A DNA stretch of 64,000 nucleotides from Tsukamurella pulmonis (GCF_900103175.1 NZ_FNLF01000002.1:3486136-3550135), one strand, 5' to 3'; shown: positions 50,700 to 61,497, counted from the stretch's first letter. Translations and numbers: made by a program. The notes: generated by a model from the sequence alone, not told the origin.

Positions 50700-52226
50700 A
50701 TGTTCCCAGGAGCCTTCGCAGAGCTCTCCCCCGGCAAGCCCGCAGCGATCGACTCCGCCACCGGCGAGATCCTGAGCCACGCCCGCCTGAACGAGGAGTC
50801 CACCCGGCTCGCGCACCACCTGCGCGCGCTGGGGCTGCGCCGCGGCGACACCGTCGCGATCGTGGCCGGCAACGATCTGCGCGTCTTCTCCGCGTACGCC
50901 GCGGCGATCCGCAGCGGCCTGTACGTCACCGCCGTCAACTTCCACCTCACTCCGGCCGAGGTCAACTACATCCTCGCCGACTGCGATGCGAAAGCGCTGT
51001 TCGCAGGAGCCGATGTGGCGGAGGCGGTCTCGGAGGCACTGCGGCTGCCGAACCTCGCCGAGCCGGGCCGCGCGATCGCCTGGGGAGGACCGATCACGGG
51101 GTTCGCCGATTTCGACACGGTTCTCGCGGAAGCCGATTCCACTCCGCTGACCGAGCAGCCGCGGGGCACCGACATGCTGTACTCCTCCGGCACCACCGGT
51201 CGCCCCAAGGGCATCCGGATCCCGCTCCCCGAGGGCACCGTCGACCAGACCCCCGACGCCTACACCGCGATCTTCGCCCCGATGTACGGCATGGACGCCG
51301 ACACCGTCTACCTCTCGCCCGCGCCGCTGTACCACGCTGCGCCGCTGCGTTTCTGCGGCGTCACCATGTCGGTCGGCGGCACCGTGATCATGATGCACCG
51401 GTTCGATCCGGAGGAGGCCCTCGCCCTCATCGCGAAGTACCGCGTGACGCACAGCCAGTGGGTGCCCACCATGTTCGTGCGAATGCTCAAGCTTCCGCAG
51501 GAGACCCGGGACCACTACGACACCAGCAGCCTCAAGGTAGCGATCCACGCCGCCGCCCCCTGCCCGGCCGAGGTCAAGCAGTCGATGCTCGCCTGGTGGG
51601 GTCCGGTGATCCACGAGTACTACGCCTCCACCGAGGCCGCCGGCGCCACGTTCATCAGCCCGCAGGAAGCCCTCGAGCGCCCCGGGTCCGTGGGGCGCGC
51701 GGGCCTCGGCATCGCCCGGATCTGCGGAGACGACGGTGCCGTCCTCCCCGCCGGCGAGGTCGGCACCATCTACTTCGAGCGTGACGCGATGCCGTTCGAG
51801 TACCACAACGCGCCCGAGAAGACCCGCTCGGCGCAGCATCCCGATCACGAGAACTGGGCCACCACCGGCGATGTCGGCTACCTCGACGAGGACGGCTACC
51901 TCTACCTCACCGACCGCAAGGACTTCATGATCATCACGGGCGGGGTGAACATCTACCCGCAGGAGTCCGAGAACGCCCTCATCATGCATCCGGCGGTCAC
52001 CGATGTGGCGGTGATCGGGGTACCGCACGACGAGCTCGGCGAGACCGCCCTCGCCTGCGTGCAATTGGCGCCGGGGGCGGCACCGTCGGACGAGCTGGCG
52101 CAGGAGCTGATCGAGTACGCGGGACGGGATCTGGCCCGCTACAAGCTTCCCCGCGCCGTGCGCTTCGTCGATTCGCTGCCGCGCACGCCGACGGGGAAGC
52201 TGGTCAAACGCCTGATCGAGGTCTGA
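50700..52226 (+). CDS. Acyl-CoA synthetase (FadD4-like AMP-dependent ligase)
   Basis: ANL-superfamily ligase of 508 residues that activates a carboxylic acid to its CoA thioester through an acyl-adenylate. Motifs are P-loop YSSGTTGRPKG, A5 YYASTEAAGA, the hinge TTGDVGYLDEDGYLYLTDRKDF and C-terminal catalytic Lys in PRTPTGKLVKR. ATG 50700 has AAAGGCGG upstream; an in-frame ATG at 50649 would add 17 residues. It is most similar in style to FadD4/FadD2-type enzymes; the chain length is unknown. It ends directly beside the convergent moeZ. Confidence 0.9.
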   Translation: MFPGAFAELSPGKPAAIDSATGEILSHARLNEESTRLAHHLRALGLRRGDTVAIVAGNDLRVFSAYAAAIRSGLYVTAVNFHLTPAEVNYILADCDAKALFAGADVAEAVSEALRLPNLAEPGRAIAWGGPITGFADFDTVLAEADSTPLTEQPRGTDMLYSSGTTGRPKGIRIPLPEGTVDQTPDAYTAIFAPMYGMDADTVYLSPAPLYHAAPLRFCGVTMSVGGTVIMMHRFDPEEALALIAKYRVTHSQWVPTMFVRMLKLPQETRDHYDTSSLKVAIHAAAPCPAEVKQSMLAWWGPVIHEYYASTEAAGATFISPQEALERPGSVGRAGLGIARICGDDGAVLPAGEVGTIYFERDAMPFEYHNAPEKTRSAQHPDHENWATTGDVGYLDEDGYLYLTDRKDFMIITGGVNIYPQESENALIMHPAVTDVAVIGVPHDELGETALACVQLAPGAAPSDELAQELIEYAGRDLARYKLPRAVRFVDSLPRTPTGKLVKRLIEV

Positions 52227-53417
52227 TCAGTAGACGGGCAGCGACGGGTCCACCTGCTTGGCGTACGCGGTGATGCCGCCCTGCAGGTGCACGGCGTCGC
52301 GGTAGCCCGCGCCCTGCACGGCGGCGAGCACCTCGGCGGAGCGGATGCCGGTCTTGCAGTACAGGACGAGCTTCTTGTCCGCGGAGACCTGCGCGAGTCC
52401 CTCGCCGGTCTCGAAGGCGCCCTTGGGCACCAGCTTCGCGCCGTCGAGGTGCACGATCTCCCACTCGACGGGCTCGCGCACGTCCACCAGCTCGTAATCG
52501 ACGCCGGCGGAACCCATCTCGACGAGCTCCTTCGGCGTGATGGTGCTGCCGGCGGCGGCGCGCTCGGCCTCGTCGGAGACCACGCCGCAGAACTCGTCGT
52601 AGTCGATGAGCCCGGTGATGCGCGGGGCGTCCGGGTCCTTGCGGATCGACAGGGTGCGGTAGCTCATCTCCAGGGCGTCGTAGACCATGAGCCGGCCGAG
52701 CAGGGACTCGCCGATGCCGGTGATCAGCTTGACCGCCTCGGTGCCCATGATCGAGCCGATCGAGGCGCAGAGGATGCCGAGCACGCCGCCCTCGGCGCAC
52801 GAGGGCACCATGCCGGGCGGCGGCGCGACGGGGTACAGGTCGCGGTAGTTCAGGCCCTGCTTCTCGCCGTTCGGGCCGTCGGGCGCGTCCTCCCAGAACA
52901 CCGAGACCTGGCCCTCGAACCGGAAGATGGACCCCCACACGTAGGGCTTGTGCGCCAGCACCGCGGCGTCGTTGACGAGGTAGCGGGTGGCGAAGTTGTC
53001 GGTGCCGTCGAGGATGAGGTCGTACTGCTCGAACAGCTCCACCGCGTTCTCGGGCTCGAGCCGGATCGGGTGCAGGTTGACCGTGACGAGCGGGTTGATC
53101 TCGGCGATGGAATCGCGCGCGCTCTCCCCCTTGGGCCGCCCCAGGTCCGAGACGCCGTGGATCACCTGGCGCTGCAGGTTGGACTCGTCGACCTCGTCGA
53201 ACTCGACGATGCCGATGGTGCCGACGCCGGCGGCGGCGAGGTAGAGCAGCGCGGGGCTGCCCAGACCGCCGGCACCGATGACCAGCACCTTCGCATTCTT
53301 GAGGCGCTTCTGGCCGGTGACCCCCATCTCGGGGATGATCAGGTGCCGCGAGTAGCGCGCGACCTCGTCGCGGGTCAGTTCGGCGGCCGGTTCGACAAGC
53401 GGGGGCAGGGTGCTCAC
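52227..53417 (-). CDS. moeZ: MoeZ adenylyltransferase-sulfurtransferase
   Basis: E1-like ThiF/MoeB domain fused to a rhodanese domain, 396 residues. It adenylates the C-terminus of small sulfur carriers (MoaD, CysO) and converts it to a thiocarboxylate for molybdopterin and cysteine synthesis. ATP loop IGAGGLGSPALLYLAAAGVG, RQVIHG, and NDAAVLAHKPYVWGS are clear; rhodanese Cys lies in LYCKTGIRSAE. The zinc cysteines seen in many MoeB proteins are not all present. GTG 53417 (VSTLPPLVEPA) agrees with the M. tuberculosis start; the frame extends to 53459. Confidence 0.96.
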   Translation of the reverse strand: MSTLPPLVEPAAELTRDEVARYSRHLIIPEMGVTGQKRLKNAKVLVIGAGGLGSPALLYLAAAGVGTIGIVEFDEVDESNLQRQVIHGVSDLGRPKGESARDSIAEINPLVTVNLHPIRLEPENAVELFEQYDLILDGTDNFATRYLVNDAAVLAHKPYVWGSIFRFEGQVSVFWEDAPDGPNGEKQGLNYRDLYPVAPPPGMVPSCAEGGVLGILCASIGSIMGTEAVKLITGIGESLLGRLMVYDALEMSYRTLSIRKDPDAPRITGLIDYDEFCGVVSDEAERAAAGSTITPKELVEMGSAGVDYELVDVREPVEWEIVHLDGAKLVPKGAFETGEGLAQVSADKKLVLYCKTGIRSAEVLAAVQGAGYRDAVHLQGGITAYAKQVDPSLPVY

Positions 53418-53483
53418 GTTCTGCTCAACGACGGTGCGCGTCGCACCATTCCCGGGCACGGCACCGTCGGGCCGGGGCGCGGG

Positions 53484-54494
53484 TCACTTGAGGACGGGCG
53501 CGACCCAGGCGTTCGGCCGGCAGGTGAGGTCGTTGTCGAAGCCGTCGGACTTGTCCAGGTCGAAGATGTCGCGGTTCTTCACGCCGAAGGACTGCTGCAT
53601 CATGATCGGCGCGAGGGCGCCCTGCGCGGGGCACGTGACGTGCTGCGGGTAGCCGATGGCGTGGCCGACCTCGTGGTTGATGGCGTACTGCCGGTAGCCG
53701 GTCAGATCGCCCTCGAAGGCGGTCGCGCCGCGCACCCAGCGGGCAAGGTTGATCACGACGCGCCCGATCTCGCCGTTGTAGCACGACGACTCCAGCTGGA
53801 TCGTGTACCCGCAGGCCTGCCGCACCGTCATGGGCGAGGTCAGTGAGATGGTGAACGACGGGGTGCCCTTGTCGATGCGCTGGAAGGCGACGGCGGGGTC
53901 GTGGATCCAGCTGCGCGGATCGGCGAGGGTCTTGTCGACCATCGCCGCGAACGCCTGATCGCCGCCGAGGGCGCTCATGTCGACGCCGTCCTCGACGGCG
54001 ATCCGGTAGGTGAAGACCTGCTGGTTGCCCTCGTCCTTCTTGCCCACACGGGGCGTGGCACCGGGGACCACGTGCCAGATCCCCTGGCCCTTCTCGGTGA
54101 ACGCGCCGCCCTCCGGCAGCATGCCGGCGGGCGGCACCGGGCCCGGCACCGTCTTCGTCGGCGCACCGATGATCGTCTTCTCCGGCGTCGGATTGCGGGA
54201 CAGGTGGCTCTCGGTCGACGATTCGGTCGACTCCTGCGTCCGGAAGGTGTCGGTGAAGGTCATCACCAGCGCGACCACCGTGAGGATCGCCAGCACCGGC
54301 ACCGCGTAGGCGCGCCAGCCGTAGGTCCGCAGCAGGCGACCGAGCCGGCCCTGCTTGGCGTAGACCCGCTCGCGCGGCTGCCGGTAGCGGTTCTCGCCCG
54401 ACGTGGCGGCGGTGGAGTTGATGGGGTCCCACTCGGCCCGAAGCGGCGCACGCCCGTCCGGCCGCGGACGCCTCGGGTTCGAAGGACTACTCAC
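53484..54494 (-). CDS. DUF3152 membrane-anchored protein with metzincin zinc motif (Rv3207c-like)
   Basis: A 336-residue protein. A basic, Pro-rich cytoplasmic N-terminus (1-60) is followed by one membrane segment (62-82), a Ser/Thr/Pro-rich linker, and an extracytoplasmic domain. Residues 274-285 read HEVGHAIGYPQH, the HExxHxxGxxH metzincin zinc-binding signature, so a metalloprotease activity is likely. Paired cysteines (228/238, 288/323 region) suggest disulfides. GTG 54494 is the start. It is probably co-transcribed with moeZ, 66 bp downstream. Confidence 0.88.
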   Translation of the reverse strand: MSSPSNPRRPRPDGRAPLRAEWDPINSTAATSGENRYRQPRERVYAKQGRLGRLLRTYGWRAYAVPVLAILTVVALVMTFTDTFRTQESTESSTESHLSRNPTPEKTIIGAPTKTVPGPVPPAGMLPEGGAFTEKGQGIWHVVPGATPRVGKKDEGNQQVFTYRIAVEDGVDMSALGGDQAFAAMVDKTLADPRSWIHDPAVAFQRIDKGTPSFTISLTSPMTVRQACGYTIQLESSCYNGEIGRVVINLARWVRGATAFEGDLTGYRQYAINHEVGHAIGYPQHVTCPAQGALAPIMMQQSFGVKNRDIFDLDKSDGFDNDLTCRPNAWVAPVLK

Positions 54495-54554
54495 GTCGTC
54501 AACAATTCCACGAACACCGCCGCGGGAGTGGAACCGACACGCGCCCGGCCGCCG

Positions 54555-56302
<1,748 letters not shown>

Positions 56303-56320
56303 GTCGGTCGGTCCCGCGGC

Positions 56321-57484
56321 TCAGGCCGCGCGGTGCATCAGCATCTCGATCGGCCCGCGGGCGAAGCGGCGCGTCCACAGCGCCGAGACCGCGAGCAGGC
56401 AGGCCATCACGCCGACGTAGACCGCGACGGTGAAGACGAGCCGGTGTTCCGCCCCGAACCGGGCGGCGAGACCGAGCCCCCACCCGTAGCAGAGCGCCGA
56501 GGCGATCAGGTTCTGCAGCACGTAGCAGCTCAGCGCGGTCTTTCCCACGTTGCTCAGCGCTCCGCCCACGCGCCCCACCGCCCGCCGCTGGTAGAACTCC
56601 GCGATCAGCGCGAGCAGCCCCAGCGCCACGAGCGGGGCGACGGCGTACCGTCCGACGAAGACGGCCGGCCCCGCGAGCCCCAGCGGCGCACCGGCGATCC
56701 CGATCGCGAGGTCGACCGGCGCCGCGACCCCGCCGATCCACATCATCCGGCGGCGCAGGGCGGCGCCCTCCGGGGCGAAGAGCCCGCCCTGGAACAGGGC
56801 CGCGCCGGTGAGGAACATCGCGATCGTCAGCGGGATCATGAACATCGTCTCGGCGCGGAAGAGCAGCGCGTGATCGGCACGGAAGAGCACCAGGTCCCAG
56901 AACGAGCCGTCGGCGTACGGGTTCGCGCGGGCGGGCTCCGGACCCGCGCCGACGCCGGAGCGCTCGAGCGTCATCCCGACGGACACCAGCGCCACCACGG
57001 ACAGGTGCAGTGCGGCGCAGGCGACCGCCCAGCGCAGCCGCACGCGCGGCCGCAGGATCAGCATCGCCGAGACCACGAAGGACACCAGGGCGTAGCCCAT
57101 GAGCACGTCGAACTCGGCGACGAGCAGGAAGTGCACGAGCCCGTCGAGGAACAGGACCAGCGCGCGGCGCCAGTACCGGCCCGGCCAGGGGCGCTCGTGC
57201 CGCGCCGCCGAGGCCTGCTGGATCGCCAGCCCCACCCCGAACATGAGGCTGAGCAGCCCGAGGAACTTGCCCTGCGCGAGGGTCTGCAGCACCCGGATCG
57301 GCAGCGATTCCGCGCCGACGGTGTCCAGGTAGCCGACCATGCCGCGAGGCTCGGTGAAGATCCACACGTTGGTGCCGAAGGTGCCGAGGATCGCGAGGCC
57401 GCGCGCCACGTCGAGCGAGGCGATGCGGCGCGTCGTGGGCGCCGGGGTACTGGCGGTGCCGGCCGGGGCGGGAGTCGAGGTCAT
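56321..57484 (-). CDS. DUF418 family membrane protein (YeiB-like)
   Basis: A 387-residue integral membrane protein with about ten hydrophobic segments. The N-terminal RRIASLDVARGLAILGTFGTNVWIF and the C-terminal VGKTALSCYVLQNLIASALCYGWG are signatures of the DUF418/DUF1624 acyltransferase-like group, whose function is not established. The start ATG 57482-57484 is chosen; the frame continues upstream through the rhlE tail region. It is convergent with TetR and lies downstream of rhlE. Confidence 0.83.
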   Translation of the reverse strand: MTSTPAPAGTASTPAPTTRRIASLDVARGLAILGTFGTNVWIFTEPRGMVGYLDTVGAESLPIRVLQTLAQGKFLGLLSLMFGVGLAIQQASAARHERPWPGRYWRRALVLFLDGLVHFLLVAEFDVLMGYALVSFVVSAMLILRPRVRLRWAVACAALHLSVVALVSVGMTLERSGVGAGPEPARANPYADGSFWDLVLFRADHALLFRAETMFMIPLTIAMFLTGAALFQGGLFAPEGAALRRRMMWIGGVAAPVDLAIGIAGAPLGLAGPAVFVGRYAVAPLVALGLLALIAEFYQRRAVGRVGGALSNVGKTALSCYVLQNLIASALCYGWGLGLAARFGAEHRLVFTVAVYVGVMACLLAVSALWTRRFARGPIEMLMHRAA

Positions 57485-57510
57485 GCCGACCACCCTCCCC
57501 CGGAACGCGA

Positions 57511-57546
57511 GGACCCCGCGACCACCGATCGGTGAACGCGGGGTCC
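57511..57546 (-). terminator. Terminator hairpin of rhlE
   Basis: Arms GGACCCCGCG/CGCGGGGTCC enclose the palindrome CACCGATCGGTG, 15 bp past the rhlE stop. Confidence 0.55.
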
Positions 57547-57560
57547 GTCGTTCGGGGGAC

Positions 57561-59222
57561 CTACTCCGACGCGGCCTCGACGGTCGCGCCCTCGGTCTTC
57601 TTGGCGCCCGAGCGGCGACGACGGCGGCGCTTGCGGGCGGGGGCGTCGCCCTCGGCGCTCTCGCCCGACGGTCCGCCCTCGGCCTTCGCCGGGGCGTCCG
57701 TGGCGGGCTTGGCCTCGGCGGGCGCACCGTCGACCTTCTGGCCGCCGCGGGTGCGGGTGCGCGACCGGGTGCGGGTGCTCTCGCGCTTCTCACGCGGCTT
57801 GCGCTCGACGACCTCGCCCTCGGCGCGCTTGCGCACGCCGGGCAGGCTGCCCTTGACCTTGGGATCGATGCCCAGATCGGTGAACAGGTGCTCGCTGGAG
57901 CTGTAGGTCTCCACCGGCTCGGGCTTGCCGAGGCCGAGGGCCTTGTCGATGAGCTCCCAGCGGTGCAGCTCGTCCCAGTCGACGAGGGTGACCGCGGTGC
58001 CGGTCTTGCCGGCGCGGCCGGTGCGGCCGATGCGGTGGACGTAGGTCTTGTCGTCCTCGGGGCACTGGAAGTTGATGACGTGGGTGACGTCGTCGATGTC
58101 GATGCCGCGGGCCGCGACGTCGGTCGCGACGAGCACGTCGATCGAGCCGTCGCGGAACTTGCCGAGCGCCTTCTCGCGGGCGACCTGGCCGAGGTCGCCG
58201 TGCACCGCGCCGACCTTGAAGCCGCGCTCGGCGAGGTCGTCGGCGACCTTCTGCGCGGTGCGCTTCGTGCGGGTGAAGATCATGGTGGCGCCGCGGCCCT
58301 CGGCCTGCAGCACCTTCGCCACCAGCTCGACCTTGTCGAGGGCGTGAGCACGGTAGACGTACTGGGTGGTTCGCTCGTGCACCGCGGAGTCGTCGTGGTG
58401 CTCGGCGCGCACGTGCGTGGGCTGGCGCAGGAAGGTGCGGGCCAGGGTGATGATCGGGCCCGGCATGGTGGCCGAGAACAGCATGGTCTGCCGGTCGGTG
58501 GGCACCATCGTCAGGATGCGCTCGATGTCGGGCAGGAAGCCCAGGTCGAGCATCTCGTCGGCCTCGTCGAGCACGAGGATCTGGATCTTGCCGAGCACGA
58601 GGTGGCCCTGCTTGGCCAGGTCGAGGAGGCGGCCGGGCGTGCCGACGACCACGTCGACGCCCTTCTGCAGCGCCTCGATCTGCGCCTCGTACGGACGGCC
58701 GCCGTAGATCGAGGTGATCGTCAGGTCGCGCTCGCCCTTGGTGGTCTGCACGCGGACGCCGTCGGAGGCGCGCTCGAGATCCTCGGTGACCTGCACGCAC
58801 AGCTCGCGCGTCGGGACGATGATGAGGGCGCGGGGCGTGCCGTCGAGGGCGCGCAGGCCGTCCTCGCCCACCTCGGCGCGGGCCTGGGTGACGAGGCGGT
58901 TGAGCAGCGGGACGCCGAAGCCGTAGGTCTTGCCCATGCCCGTACGGGCCTGACCGATGAGGTCGTTGCCGGCCAGCGCGAGCGGCAGCGTCAGCTCCTG
59001 GATGGCGAAGGTGCGCTCGATGCCGCGCTTGGCCAGCGAGTCGACGATGCCCTGGTCGACGCCGAGCTCGGCGAAGCTGGGCGAGACGTGATCGTCGCCG
59101 ATCACGTGGACGTCGGGCATGCCCTCTTCGGTGGCGGGCTCGGTGTGGATGTCAGTGATTGCGGTGGTGGTCTCGGAAGTAATGGTTCTGCCTTTCATCG
59201 GCGGCGAATGCGTCGCGTTCAT
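57561..59222 (-). CDS. rhlE: DEAD-box RNA helicase with basic C-terminal tail
   Basis: ATP-dependent RNA helicase of 553 residues (Rv3211-like). Motif I ARTGMGKT (92-99), motif Ia PTRELCVQ, motif II DEAD (219-222), motif III SATM, and motif VI HRIGRTGRAG are all present. Residues 455-553 form an Arg/Lys/Ala-rich disordered tail (KRRRRRRSG near the end) that probably binds RNA. The ATG at 59222 is the first start; an ATG at 59120 (MPDVHVIGDD) with GAGGG upstream is a realistic alternative. It is divergent from the ferritin-like gene with about 178 bp between them. Confidence 0.93.
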   Translation of the reverse strand: MNATHSPPMKGRTITSETTTAITDIHTEPATEEGMPDVHVIGDDHVSPSFAELGVDQGIVDSLAKRGIERTFAIQELTLPLALAGNDLIGQARTGMGKTYGFGVPLLNRLVTQARAEVGEDGLRALDGTPRALIIVPTRELCVQVTEDLERASDGVRVQTTKGERDLTITSIYGGRPYEAQIEALQKGVDVVVGTPGRLLDLAKQGHLVLGKIQILVLDEADEMLDLGFLPDIERILTMVPTDRQTMLFSATMPGPIITLARTFLRQPTHVRAEHHDDSAVHERTTQYVYRAHALDKVELVAKVLQAEGRGATMIFTRTKRTAQKVADDLAERGFKVGAVHGDLGQVAREKALGKFRDGSIDVLVATDVAARGIDIDDVTHVINFQCPEDDKTYVHRIGRTGRAGKTGTAVTLVDWDELHRWELIDKALGLGKPEPVETYSSSEHLFTDLGIDPKVKGSLPGVRKRAEGEVVERKPREKRESTRTRSRTRTRGGQKVDGAPAEAKPATDAPAKAEGGPSGESAEGDAPARKRRRRRRSGAKKTEGATVEAASE

Positions 59223-59387
59223 GTCTCACGCGCGCACTGCTTCCGGCCAATGAATCCTCGGCCCGCAACGGGCCGTCATCGTCGCCTCGACGCCTTCGTC
59301 GTGGTGACGAGGGCGGAGTGCGCGCACAACTACCGGCGATCGAAATGGATCGCTACGGACCATGGTACCCGGCCGGGCCGCCCGCAT

Positions 59388-59393
59388 TAGCAT
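59388..59393 (+). promoter_or_regulatory. TANNNT -10 box for the ferritin-like gene
   Basis: TAGCAT lies seven bases before ATG 59401, consistent with leaderless transcription. Confidence 0.5.
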
Positions 59394-59400
59394 GTGCGTC

Positions 59401-60072
59401 ATGAGCGAACAGGCGCGGCATCGGGGAATCCCGTCGGAACACCCGGGCGTGGCCGCCCTGTTCGCGGTGCTGGCGCACGGTGAGCTGGCCGCGTTCGAGC
59501 GGCTGGCCAAGGAGGCGCAGATGGCGCCGGACCTGCGCGGCCGGATCGCCGTGTCGTCGATGGCGGCGGCGCAGATGCGCAACTTCGAGCTGCTCGAGAC
59601 CGAACTGGACCGTCGCGGGCAGGACGTCGCCACCGCGACCGCCCCGTTCGAGCCCGTGATCACCCGCTACCACGAGCGCACGACCCCGCGGAACTGGAAC
59701 GAGGCGCTGGTCAAGGCGTACATCGGCGACGGGCTGGCGGCGGACTTCTACTCGGAGGTGGCGCGCGCGCTGCCGGGCGAGCCCGCGACGATCGTCGCGG
59801 CGGTCCTCTCCGACACCCGCGAGTCGGACTTCGCGGTCGAGCGGGTGCGGGAGGCGGTCACCGCCAACCCGGCGCTGCGCTCCCCGCTCACGCTGTGGGG
59901 GCGGCGCCTGCTCTCGGAGGCGATCACCCAGGCGCAGGAGGTGCTGGCCACCCGCGACGAACTCTCGGCGCTGCTGTTCGAGCACTCCGGGGACCTGCCC
60001 GGCGTGACGCAGTTCTTCGAGTCGCTGCAGACCCGCCACGCCGAGCGGATGGCGACGCTGGGCCTGGGCTGA
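59401..60072 (+). CDS. Ferritin-like fold protein (Rv3210c type, MiaE-related)
   Basis: A 223-residue all-helical protein related to the ferritin-like/tRNA-hydroxylase (MiaE-like) group. Helix 1 carries HGELAAFERLAKEA and helix 2 AAAQMRNFELLETEL; later helices contain DGLAADFYSEVARAL and DTRESDFAVERV. Glu and His residues that could ligate a di-iron centre are present in the expected helices but are not all identifiable. The function is uncertain. ATG 59401 is used; an ATG 13 codons upstream lies in the promoter. Confidence 0.78.
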   Translation: MSEQARHRGIPSEHPGVAALFAVLAHGELAAFERLAKEAQMAPDLRGRIAVSSMAAAQMRNFELLETELDRRGQDVATATAPFEPVITRYHERTTPRNWNEALVKAYIGDGLAADFYSEVARALPGEPATIVAAVLSDTRESDFAVERVREAVTANPALRSPLTLWGRRLLSEAITQAQEVLATRDELSALLFEHSGDLPGVTQFFESLQTRHAERMATLGLG

Positions 60073-60087
60073 GCCACCGCCTGCGGT

Positions 60088-60149
60088 GAACGCTGCCGAT
60101 ACCGGCGAACGCTGCCGGTTCTCGGCAGCGTTGACGGGTTTCGGCAGCG
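60088..60149. repeat. Nested inverted repeats built from four CGCTGCCG copies
   Basis: Two direct copies of GAACGCTGCCG (60088, 60107) are followed by two inverted copies CGGCAGCG (60123, 60142). Copies 2 and 3 form a ten-base-pair hairpin; copies 1 and 4 can form an outer stem. It lies 15 bp after the ferritin-like stop and may act as its terminator. Confidence 0.6.
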
Positions 60150-60232
60150 CCGGCGGGAATCGGCGGCGGCGACGCGCGCTGCCCTGAGCGGAAATCTGCG
60201 CTCCGACGGCACACCCCGCAGCCCGGGACCGA

Positions 60233-60238
60233 TAACCT
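60233..60238 (+). promoter_or_regulatory. TANNNT -10 box for the DUF3107 gene
   Basis: TAACCT lies six bases before ATG 60245, consistent with a leaderless transcript. Confidence 0.5.
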
Positions 60239-60244
60239 CGTGGC

Positions 60245-60472
60245 ATGGAGATCAAGATCGGTATCGCGGACTCGAACCGCGAACTCGTGGTGCAGAGCAA
60301 GGATCAGGCGGACGACGTGAAGAAGGCCGTGAGCGACGCGCTCGCCGGCCGCACCGAGCTGCTGGAGCTCACGGACGAGAAGGGCAAGCAGTACCTGGTG
60401 CCCACCGCCCGCGTCTCCTACGTCGAGATCGGGACGGCCGAGAGCCGCTCGGTCGGTTTCAACGCCAGCTGA
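60245..60472 (+). CDS. DUF3107 small conserved protein (TB9.4-like)
   Basis: A 75-residue protein of the actinobacteria-wide DUF3107 family (M. tuberculosis Rv3208A/TB9.4). Its sequence MEIKIGIADSNRELVVQSK, then SDALAGRTELLELTDEKGK and YLVPTARVSYVEIGT, spans the entire family. Function is unknown; TB9.4 is known as a T-cell antigen. The gene stands alone with its own leaderless-type promoter. Confidence 0.92.
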   Translation: MEIKIGIADSNRELVVQSKDQADDVKKAVSDALAGRTELLELTDEKGKQYLVPTARVSYVEIGTAESRSVGFNAS

Positions 60473-60542
60473 TCCCCGCGATCGCCTCACCGCGGCCGCC
60501 CCGGACACCGTCCGGGGCGGCCGCGCTGGGCCCGGTGCCGGT

Positions 60543-61448
60543 TCAGTCGCGCTCGGCCCCCGGCGCACCCGCCGCGTTCGCCCGCGCCGCGAAGTAGTCG
60601 CGCAGCGTGCGCGATCCGTGCGGCGTCCCCACCGAGTCGACCTGCATGCCCTCGAGGAAGAAGCGGGTCAGCGAGCCCGCGCGCGGGCCGAGCCGGTCCG
60701 CCGCCCAGACCACCCGCGGCGCCAGCCCCGCCGGGAGGCGCACGTAGCGCGGGCGCCGGCCCGCCGCCGCGAAGGCCAGGTCGACGACGTCGCGGTAGGT
60801 GAGCACGTCGGGACCGCCGACGTCCCAGGTGCCCGCGGCACCGTCGGCGAGGCGATCGAGGCAGACCTGCGCGAGGTCGGCGCCGTGGATCGGCGCCAGG
60901 CGCACGCCGCCCTCCCCCAGGCCGAACGCCCATCCCCGCCGAGCGAGGTCGAAGATCTCGGTGAGATCCGAGAAGTAGCCCGACGGATTGACGATCTGCG
61001 GGGTCACCCGCGAGCGGACCAGCGCCTCCATGAACGCGTACTTCGCGCGGGCCACGCCGGACGTGCCGGTCGCCGCGTTCATCACCCCGACGTACAGGAA
61101 CGACGACACCGCCGCGTCCTCGGCCAGCCGCAGGTAGCGCAGGTTCATCAGGAAATCGACGTCCCACGGGTCGGCGGGCTGACGCGTGACGCCCAGGGCG
61201 GAGACGACGTGATCGACCCCGTCCATCAGGTCCGCTCCGTGCTCCCGCGCAGCGTCGGCGCTCACCACCCACTCGTCCACGAGCGGGCCGAGGCCCGGGG
61301 CGTCGTACGCGCCGGGGGCCTCCGCACGGGCCCGATCGCGCACGACGGCGCGCACGGTGTACCCCTCCCGGTGCAGGGCGTCGACGAGGTGCCGACCGAC
61401 GTAGCCCGTCGCCCCGAGGACCAGGACGCGATGCGTTGCGTTGTTCAT
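60543..61448 (-). CDS. NAD(P)-binding atypical short-chain dehydrogenase (NmrA/SDR_a-like)
   Basis: A 301-residue Rossmann protein. The glycine-rich nucleotide loop VLVLGATGYVGRHLVDAL is at the N-terminus; VRAVVRDRAR follows the second strand, favouring NADP(H). The classic YxxxK is replaced by the atypical arrangement GVARAKYAFMEALVRS. It resembles NAD(P)H-binding epimerase-like proteins of the SDR_a5/a7 type. Substrate unknown. Its upstream region contains a tandem 21-bp repeat next to the ribosome site. Confidence 0.82.
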   Translation of the reverse strand: MNNATHRVLVLGATGYVGRHLVDALHREGYTVRAVVRDRARAEAPGAYDAPGLGPLVDEWVVSADAAREHGADLMDGVDHVVSALGVTRQPADPWDVDFLMNLRYLRLAEDAAVSSFLYVGVMNAATGTSGVARAKYAFMEALVRSRVTPQIVNPSGYFSDLTEIFDLARRGWAFGLGEGGVRLAPIHGADLAQVCLDRLADGAAGTWDVGGPDVLTYRDVVDLAFAAAGRRPRYVRLPAGLAPRVVWAADRLGPRAGSLTRFFLEGMQVDSVGTPHGSRTLRDYFAARANAAGAPGAERD

Positions 61449-61455
61449 GTCCGAC

Positions 61456-61497
61456 CTTCCGGTTCTACTCGCTGATCTTCCGGTTCTACCCGCTGAT
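61456..61497 (-). repeat. Tandem 21-bp direct repeat in the SDR leader
   Basis: Two adjacent copies of a 21-base unit (61456-61476, 61477-61497) differ at one base. On the minus strand each unit ends in AACCGGAAG, and the copy nearest the gene supplies its Shine-Dalgarno GGAAGG. Confidence 0.75.
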
